Origin: Pycnopodia helianthoides
Lineage: Eukaryota > Echinodermata > Asteroidea > Forcipulatida > Asteriidae
Direction: 5' to 3'
DNA: 64,000 nt
NCBI GenBank assembly: GCA_032158295.1
Contig: CM063253.1
Span: 8,215,001 to 8,279,000, forward strand
Both the position numbers and the translations under genes were made by a program. The notes under the pieces were generated by a model. It worked only from the letters and a program-made list of their open reading frames with translations. It had not been told where the DNA came from and ran no database searches. Each line of letters begins with the position of its first letter. Position 1 is the first letter of the stretch. Positions 57,299-64,000 of the stretch are shown here, piece after piece.

Positions 57299-58697
57299 GG
57301 GTCATTCTTCAGTAAGTGTCTAATTTCGTGTCCCTATACTTTAACACCGTATAGACGGAAATTGCGTTATTTAAAAAAAAAAATTGTTTGTGGATTTATG
57401 TTAGTAAACACAATTCTGATAATGAAGGACCACAAAAGTGAAGAAAAAAGTGTGACATGTTATTTATTTTCCCGGACGTAAGATGTCAACCCCCAAAAAC
57501 CCCATGTCCGGATCGTACAATGTAAAATTTCTTATTGTTGTATTTTTTGGTGAAGAGAATTATTTTAACAATTTTTATTTTTAAACGCTGGGTAATTATT
57601 AGTTAAATCAATAAAAACCTTCAAAATATGGAATTATAGACCATTCAAGTCATAATTTACGTTTTTTTGTCGGGAAATGTTTGTTCCTAGGTTTTATGTC
57701 AGATACCGTCACGAACCTTTGCAGCGCCCTCCAGAATTAATAAAAATAGACATAAATAAGTCCTTCAGTCTTTGCGCGCGAGTGACGTCTCTTCGCGTCT
57801 TGTAAACAGTTATCTCCAGGTAGAGCGAATAAAAACCTACAAAAACTAGGATTTAAGTGAAATTATAGGAGCGTACCTTTATTCAGTGTCATCTCCAAAC
57901 GCTATGGAACCCATTATATATACAGTATACAGTTATTGTTTTTTTTAAGGATTTAGTACGTGGACTTCGCACCAGACATCGTCTGCACCTCGTTTTTATA
58001 CTTGGATGAAGTTTGGACCGTCATATCTGTCACGGTCAGTTCCGTCACATTCACTGTTAAAGTCATGTGTTAAAGTCATCTCCGTCACAACTTTATCATA
58101 TCCGTCACGGCATTGTCATATCCGTCACATGAGTTTTTTGTGCACATTTTGTGCATATTTTGTGCACAATGTTTAAACTAACACAGGAATGAGAACAAAA
58201 CCAGTTGCATTTGATAAAATTAAACATTGTGTGTCTGCTAGTTAATCTGAAGTTAAACATTTTTGAAAGGAAGTTGGTAAAAAATTGAACCACAGTCAGT
58301 GTTTTTGCTGAAAATCACCTCTTTTTGATGAACTTAATTTGTACAAGGGTATAAAATCGGTCAATTAAAATGAAACATTAAAATATGTTGATACATTTGA
58401 GGACGATACTCTACAATTTTACAGACCGCGACATGAACATTGATTTGTAGTCTTAAATCAACTATTTTTTCAAGTTTTGTTTGTTCGAAAAGTGTGACGG
58501 AGATGACTATGTCCCGCAATGACTGACCAGAAACAAGAGGAAAATTAAAATTAATTCCGGTAAAGATCGCGCCAAACACATTTTTCTCATGCTAGGGATG
58601 TCCATCTATTGGAAACAATATTCAAAGTTGCAAAAATTACGTTTTTAAAATCGGTTTTCCTGCAACTCGAAAGTAGACACTTACTGAAGAATGACCC
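57299..58697. mobile_element. 1399-base non-autonomous DNA element with 23-base perfect TIRs
   Basis: Positions 57299-57321 and 58675-58697 are exact inverted repeats beginning GGGTCATTCTTCAGTAAGTG. AACT flanks both ends (57295-57298 and 58698-58701), a 4-base target duplication in a minisatellite unit that reads straight on across the insertion. No transposase frame is present. The core has a cluster of TCCGTCAC words (58043-58128) and GTGACGGAGATGAC (58494). Confidence 0.85.
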
Positions 58698-58784
58698 AAC
58701 TCTGTTGGTCTTTTGGGTCAAGTACATGTAGTTCACAGTCTAAAGCTACACATGTACTTCTGTTGGTCTTTTGGGTCAAGTACA
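58698..58784. repeat. 50-base minisatellite (array 2, right remnant)
   Basis: About 1.7 units of TTGGTCTTTTGGGTCAAGTA / CATGTAGTTCACAGTCTAAA left between the 1399-base element and the LTR of the Ty3-like retrotransposon, showing both inserted in one array. Confidence 0.9.
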
Positions 58785-59221
58785 TGTAGCGCCAAGGTAA
58801 GGAGATGGACGCAACAACACAAGGTAGCCACAGACAAAAGGACTTTATTAGTAACGGAGTAAAACGCAGCTACAAAGATGGTGACGTAAACAAAGATTAG
58901 CTAACACAAGAGGGCGCTATAACAACTACTGGCGTGACTACTTTTTTTGCTTAAGAGCAAGAAGTGGAGGATGAAAACCAACAGAGAACAATATAAGACA
59001 AAATGTCAAAAGTTGTATATGTCCGAGGTCCATAGAAACAATGAGCGGCTGTCCACACACAAACAGTACATATAGGCAAGCCACAACAAAAGGGAAGACA
59101 TAGAGCCGTCAAAGGGATGGACTGCCCTCTGGCCCTGGGGATTATTCTGCCCCATATAAACGTACACTAGATAGAGCAAAAAGAACATCCAACAGTAGAA
59201 CGGAGCAATTATTCAGTAACA
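58785..59221 (-). repeat. 3' LTR of a Ty3-like retrotransposon
   Basis: On the minus strand it would run TGTTACTGAATAATTGC ... CTTGGCGCTACA, giving TGT...ACA ends. It lies just past the integrase frame, contains a minus-strand AATAAA (58844-58849), and borders minisatellite DNA at 58784. The 5' LTR is outside the window, so the ends are inferred from the termini and position, with an uncertainty of a few bases. Confidence 0.65.
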
Positions 59222-59244
59222 TAGTCCTCAAGGTACTTGGGAGG

Positions 59245-60549
59245 TCAATGCATGTGCGGCGACCGTCGTGGTCCATGGGAGGTCGGGTCCTGTGAAAAAA
59301 CATGTGGACGAGGTGGGGGCAATGCTTGTTGGGCCTCAGGGGGACCAGGTACCAAACCGGAGGGTAGAGACGTAGTACCAATGAGAGGGGGATAAGGCAC
59401 AGAAAAGGGCGCCTCAGGGGCAGGGATAGCAGGTGTTGAAAGCTTGCTTGGTATGTCCGGAGGATCGAGAGGGTTGGGTAGCGGGACAGTGTCATTGTCC
59501 TCAGTGTCATCATCAGTGTTAGGGCTGCAGGACGGGAGAGAAACAATGTGGGACGAAGTGGGCACCTTATAGCACTCTGAGCGTTTCACACGATACGAAG
59601 TACTCCGGAGTTGATTGCCTACAAACTTACGGACATTGCACCAAAGGCCTTCGATGGAGACGACTAGGTAGTGACTACGACTGCGTGTCTTGTTGCGGTC
59701 AGCGGGGAGGTACACTAGGTCGCCGATCTCAACGACGGTGTCGAGAGGGGCCATCTTGCCAGGGGCCTTAGCATGTTCGCTATAAGGGTGATTGGCTGTG
59801 CGTAGTCGCTGCTGCTCCAAAAGAAGATGTTGGTCGGTGAAGGGGATTTGGTTGTTGGTGAACTGGTCATGCTGGTACCACATCTCACGGGCTGAGAGTC
59901 CATGGGAACGAATGCGTGAATTGAGGCAAGAGGTAGCAACAGAAAGGGTCACAGGAGAGATGGCACCACCCATGGGGTCTTGGCGGAGCAACTCATCGAT
60001 CAGTTCGCGGACGGCCTTTTCTGCCACAGGGTTTTTGTTGGGGTTTTTCACCCGCCCAAGTTCTATAGACAGCCTGTGACGTCGAAGAAGGTCATCATCA
60101 ACGAGTGATTTGAAGCCAGGTGCTGAATCTGTGCGAATAACTGCCATCGGGCCATCCAGCGGCCTAAGGCCTATGCAGAGACAAATCAGCGCGTCCCGCA
60201 GAGTGTTGCGGCGCTCGTCTTCGATGAGGCAAGTCGTAGTGAATGACGTGGCAGTTTCCCGTAGCACGAGGATGAGCTGGCGATTACGCTTAATTACGTC
60301 AGCAGCAAAGGAGAACCCGAGTGCATCTGGGGGGTCGGAAGACGACTGGAGTTGGATTGTAGAAGGGACAGTGCGAAGTGCGGCGCACTGTTGGCAACCG
60401 GCTGTGACCGTGTCAATAGACTTGTCCATGTCGAGAGCGAACAAGTAGCGGTGAACGATTGATTTGAGCTGGTGGCTTGATGGATGATCGAGTTGAATGT
60501 GCTGTGCGGTTAGTAGGCCATCTAAATCTGGCGGGGCACGACGATGCAC
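59245..60549 (-). pseudogene. Ty3-like integrase region
   Basis: Contains an H2C2 zinc-binding region (HIQLDHPSSHQ ... GCQQC at ~17-54) and a core with the DDE triad as read: D84 (FAADVIK), D141 (IRTDSAPG) and E177 (NPVAEKAV), giving the standard 35-residue D-E spacing. A C-terminal segment with LDTVVEIGDLVYLPADR resembles a GPY/F-type domain, followed by a long Pro/Ser-rich tail to the stop. It joins the upstream pol by a frameshift near 60545, so the copy is not intact. Confidence 0.88.
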
Positions 60550-61299
60550 TCACGAGCTGGGGCGAGTGGTTCATTGCAGCGAACGACGATCAGGCTATCC
60601 TTGGCCAGGGATGCAACCTGAAGGTAACGCTTGACATCTTTAGCATTAGTGACCTTCTTGGAGGGATGTGTCCCCTGCACCAGGTGTGCTCGAGTGCGGC
60701 GTAGATCTGGACATTCAGACTGGATTGCAGACCAGGCAGCTCGTGAACGGCAATTTTATTTTCCCTGTGAGAATGTCCTGTGCCGATACACGTTGAACAG
60801 AATCCTCAGTTCGCTGGACAAAGGAGCAAATCTGACAAGGGGGGTTTAGGCAGGCTGGGGCATTGCGGCTAGCAAAGTCAGACGGGATGTTGGCAGAGCC
60901 AGCGAGGTGGCGTACGGTGGCTTGGTAGCGGCTGACAGTAGAGAGGAATGTGGAGATGCGGGGACTAGATGAAAACTTGCCGCGGCATAACTTCTCGTAA
61001 GCCTGTACACAAGGTTTGCTGTCGGTAAGGATGGATGCATTGTGAGTCGATTGTATGAGATAAGGACTGAAGTGCTTGGTTGATGCGGCAATGGAAAGGG
61101 CTTCAACTTCACAGGGCAACCACGTGGGCTGGCGGCCACGGAGTTTGGCGCTGAAGAAACCAGCCAGGCATAGCTTGTTTTGGCGGGTCACGTACAGGGT
61201 GGCACCGATGCCATGGTTTTTAACTGCGCCATCAGTAATGATCCATAACTGGTCAGTAGGGCGAGCAAGCGTGATTGTGCGGGTCGCTGACAGAGCATT
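60550..61299 (-). pseudogene. Ty3-like RNase H and connection region
   Basis: After the TAA at 61300, the same frame continues: [10 protein letters not shown] (first catalytic Asp), [27 protein letters not shown] (Glu), [11 protein letters not shown] (Asp), and [16 protein letters not shown]. This is a Ty3-type RNase H with its D-E-D residues. The frame is lost near 60750; a second frame then carries [15 protein letters not shown] and ECIVVP up to the integrase. Confidence 0.82.
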
Positions 61300-62750
61300 T
61301 TAGAAGGCAGAACGGGATTCGTCGGACCACACAATGGAATCTGTGGACTGGCGTCCTGCTATGATGGTGTCCAACGGGGAAAGGACTGAGGCACAGTTTG
61401 GGAGCACCCGCGCGAGTACTTTGTAGGCACCGATGAAGGAACGCAGTGCTGATACTCTCTCTGGGATGGCGCATGTTGATAGGGTAGCGATGCGGTGAGG
61501 GCTGGCATGGAGGGTGCCCGATGACCAGATCCATCCGAGGATAGTGGTGGTGGTTGGACAGATCACTGTCTTTTGAGCAGACAATCGTAGGCCATTGGTA
61601 TAGAGGGTATGAAGCACACGCCTCCAGCTGTCGAGAAGACTGTCTAGTGTGTTTCCACCACAGTAGAGGTCATCAGCAATTTTGGCAACAATGCCCTCCT
61701 TGAGGAGATCACCAAGTACGCGACACATGAGCTCTTCAAGGGCTGTCTCGGAGCCTGGCATGCCCATCGCTGATCTGGTGTAGACACGGATGCCGCGGAA
61801 GCGAGTGGCAACTCCGCAATATTTCATGGAGGCATTGGAGAGGGGGATCTGATAGAAGGCATTGGTGAGGTCCGTTGCAATGATATATTTCCACTGTGCA
61901 ATCAGGCGTAATGTGGAATTGACATCAGGCATGAGTGATGGCTGTGGCTTACTATAGCGGCCAACGTCAGTAAAGGCGGTGACCAATCGAAAACCGCCAT
62001 TTGATTTCCTGACAAGAAATGAAGGGTTGAGATATTCCACTGAGATGCCAATGTCCTCGGGGCGAGCAAAGACTCCGCTTTTCTCGAGCTCATCGAACTT
62101 CTGTTGTAGTTCCAACAATTTATCGCGAGCATACTGGGGCAGGCGGCCTTTGCGCTGTGGGGGTTGCACAGGGCCCATGTTGACGACAGCCTCGAAGGGG
62201 CCAGAGGCACCATTGTAACCTTTGTAATCAGGATCGAAGACTTCATCAAATTCGGCCATAAGAGATGAGAACAGTGCTCTGGTGTCCTTGGGCAGATTGT
62301 GGTCGGGGTCCAAGCTGACGGAGTGTGAATGAAGTTGAGTGTTGTTAGGGCAGGCCTTCGGAGTGACATGAGAGGACACACTTCGTTGTGCCACATCGAG
62401 TGACTGCGAAGGGGTAAAGACGCAGCGAATTTGACAGAAGTGTTCATTGCGCTTGAGAACACGAGGCTCAGCTGACGAGTTGGGGATGCGGATCTTGCCA
62501 GCTACACTAGCAACGATGTCGGGGGGAGGCCAAAGCTGCGATGACTGAATGGGTCTGGCGCTGGTTGTATCAGTGCGGGGCTCCAGAACAAAAAGGTCAT
62601 CCAGTTTGGATATGTCGTTGGGTAAGGTCAGCTCAATGAAGTCTCCTGGCCAAACCGTCGTGGAAGCAGAGGGTGCACGTAAAACATGGGCACGTCTTAT
62701 GGCATTGCGTGACGATGGCTCCTTGGGCGAGCCATACGTAATGGAGGGAG
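61300..62750 (-). pseudogene. Ty3-like reverse transcriptase
   Basis: The frame is open from the protease frameshift (~62745) to a TAA at 61300-61302. RT motifs: [33 protein letters not shown] (catalytic Asp), [12 protein letters not shown], and [10 protein letters not shown] in place of the usual YxDD box, then [10 protein letters not shown] and [17 protein letters not shown] (thumb/connection). ADD instead of YxDD seems to be a feature of this lineage rather than damage, because the surrounding motif is well kept. Confidence 0.88.
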
Positions 62751-63460
62751 ATTAGTCGCTTGGCAGGGCGGATCGCAATGTCATTTACTGTCATGCATGG
62801 GGTGCCTGCAAGGATGTCAACATCAAGATTATCAACAACCAAGCCCTCGAACATGAAGGTACGGTTGTCGCGAGTGAGTCTGAGTCGTGTTTCACCGGCA
62901 ATGGTGAGGGGTGAAGATCCATCGGCCTGGTGAGCAGATTGGAAGCTCTCGGAAATATGGGCACCGAGGCGCTTGGCTGTGGATGCACGTATCATATTGC
63001 CAGTGGCGCCGCTATCAATGGTGACGCGGGTGGTATGGTGGCCGTAAAACATGTCCATGTAGGGGGATTGGCTGATTTGGACTCGGAATGCAGCAAGGGG
63101 CTCGACATGGGGAGTCGGGATGGAGGTGCATGTATCCCCTTCATGATCCGACCCACTTTCTGTAGATTGGTCATCAAATATGTCGGCAACCTGTTGGGCT
63201 CTTACAATGTACTTACGGTCATGTTCTGGTAAGTATGTACATTCGCTGAGGAAGTGTCGGGTGTCACTGCGGCCGACTTGCTTGCAGAGAGGGCACGTCT
63301 TTTGGAAACGAGCAGGACGAGGCTTTGGTTTGGGAGGGAACCGGGTGCTGTGAGCAGAGGTAAAAGACGCAGCACGGGGTGTCTTCGGTGGGCGTGTGGT
63401 AAAGGCTTGCATCGCCTTAGCATCGTCTCTGTTATGCACTTCATCTAGTAGTGAGTCCAA
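62633..63460 (-). pseudogene. Ty3-like gag C-terminus and aspartic protease
   Basis: A zinc-finger-like CPLCKQVGRSDTRHFLSEC (CX2CX9HX4C, C56-C59-H69-C74 as read) follows a basic PPKPKPRPARF stretch. The aspartic protease active site is VTIDSGATGNMI (DSG at ~149-151), with a DILAGTPCM flap-side motif further on. The frame shifts near 62745, after which [11 protein letters not shown] leads into the RT frame. Confidence 0.82.
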
Positions 63461-63499
63461 GGCCTGGGAAATTTCCGGTTTGATTGAAGCTAAAGTGCG

Positions 63500-64000
63500 T
63501 CAGCGTAATTCAGTACCGTACCGCTGTTTCACAAATTTCGTCAGGCTGGTGTGTATCAGGCGAAGCCAGGTAAGGATAACGAAATTCTCAAGGGAAGGTG
63601 AAAGCTCTTCATCTTCAGTGACCTCTTCCCCATGGTGGGAGATTCCACCGTTGCACTGGAGCAAATTATCCTCAACAAATGCCATGAGGCGCTGATATAA
63701 GTCCTCTGGGCATTCATCCTGTTTGAGGTGGATTTCAGCAAAGTCAAGTAAGTGTGCACCGGTAGACTGGAAGCCATAATGGAGGCGGATCACTTGCCAA
63801 ATGCTTGAGACGAATGTTGAAGATTTGATAATGGTATTACGTGAGATAACAGGGCAGTAATTAGCGATCTGTCCCAGCATAAGCTCAAGCATATTGACTT
63901 TTTGCTGAGCTGTTTTACGTAGGGGCAAGGGGACGTCATCATCATCATCATTGAAGCCACGGAGGGGAGAAGTTTTAGACTTTTTCTCCCACTGTGAGCC
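63500..64000 (-). pseudogene. Ty3-like gag, N-terminal part, running off the window
   Basis: Open from the window end to a TGA at 63500-63502. After that stop the same frame goes on (RTLASIKPEISQALDSLLDE) into the zinc-finger part, so the stop is a single point change of the CGA-to-TGA type. A gag-like helical region with [14 protein letters not shown] is visible; no Met start lies within the window. Confidence 0.75.

Larger units (their letters stand above)
58785..64000 (-). mobile_element. Ty3-like LTR retrotransposon, 3' part, mildly degraded
   Basis: Order on the minus strand from the window end: gag, CCHC-like zinc finger, protease, reverse transcriptase, RNase H, integrase, 3' LTR; protease-RT-RNaseH-IN is the Ty3 order. 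Damage is limited to TGA at 63500-63502 in gag, a frameshift near 62745, TAA at 61300-61302 and frameshifts near 60750 and 60545. The coding region is GC-rich compared with its surroundings. The 5' end is beyond the window. Confidence 0.88.

Noticed and set aside
59792..60448. Plus-strand ORFs over the integrase
   Set aside because: Antisense of the Ty3-like integrase; no motif of their own.

Overview
The window looks like a gene-poor, transposon-rich stretch of nuclear DNA from a marine invertebrate deuterostome. An echinoderm, perhaps a sea star, is my best guess. The reasons are intron-containing genes with clear vertebrate counterparts, AT-rich intergenic DNA full of the word ACATGTAC, tRNA-derived SINEs, many short palindromic DNA elements, and CR1/L2-like, BEL/Pao, Penelope-like and Ty3-like retroelements. 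The species assignment is inference only. No bacterial, phage or CRISPR signal is present.

Only two conserved host genes can be supported. At 2747-3295 (minus) is an intronless 182-residue coiled-coil gene that matches vertebrate VMAC. At 13326-17346 (plus) is a two-exon F-box/leucine-rich-repeat gene that matches FBXL12: the F-box is split by an intron of about 2.9 kb packed with SINEs and inverted-repeat elements, and an AATAAA lies about 100 bases after the stop. Weaker exon-like pieces lie at 30073-30182, at 36.7-39.0 kb (three copies of one block) and at 39882-39973.

Region by region: 1-13 kb holds VMAC and a dense set of palindromic MITEs, including a foldback element with 180-base arms (7719-8224) and a MITE family with TTAAAGGCA-type ends. 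13-17 kb is FBXL12. 17-26 kb has more MITEs, one nested in another, a 164-base tandem duplication and a minisatellite of about 50 bases (22.2-23.8 kb). 26-36 kb holds a decayed BEL/Pao pol (minus), a Penelope-like terminal sequence with a complete minimal hammerhead ribozyme (28112-28155), a retroelement gag remnant, and a 5'-truncated CR1/L2-type LINE (plus). 36-40 kb has the exon-like duplications and ends at a 100-base assembly gap.

From 40 to 58.8 kb nearly everything is tandem repeat. A diverged arm of about 105-base monomers (40.1-41.9 kb) reappears in opposite orientation at 49.0-54.5 kb. Between the arms lie a higher-order repeat (178-base units changing to 121-base units, 42.2-43.2 kb) and about 4 kb of a 12-base satellite (43.3-47.2 kb) whose left part is TpG and right part CpG. 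Then follow 700-base tandem units, a 112-base satellite (54.8-56.6 kb) and a second copy of the 50-base minisatellite, interrupted by a 1399-base element with 23-base perfect terminal inverted repeats and a 4-base target duplication.

From 58785 to the window end is the 3' part of a Ty3-like LTR retrotransposon on the minus strand (3' LTR, integrase, RNase H, reverse transcriptase, protease, gag). It inserted into the minisatellite and is broken by two in-frame stops and three frameshifts. Two satellite families (50-base and 112-base) each occur twice, about 30 kb apart and in the same orientation, so the repeat landscape behaves as a set of moving blocks rather than independent arrays.
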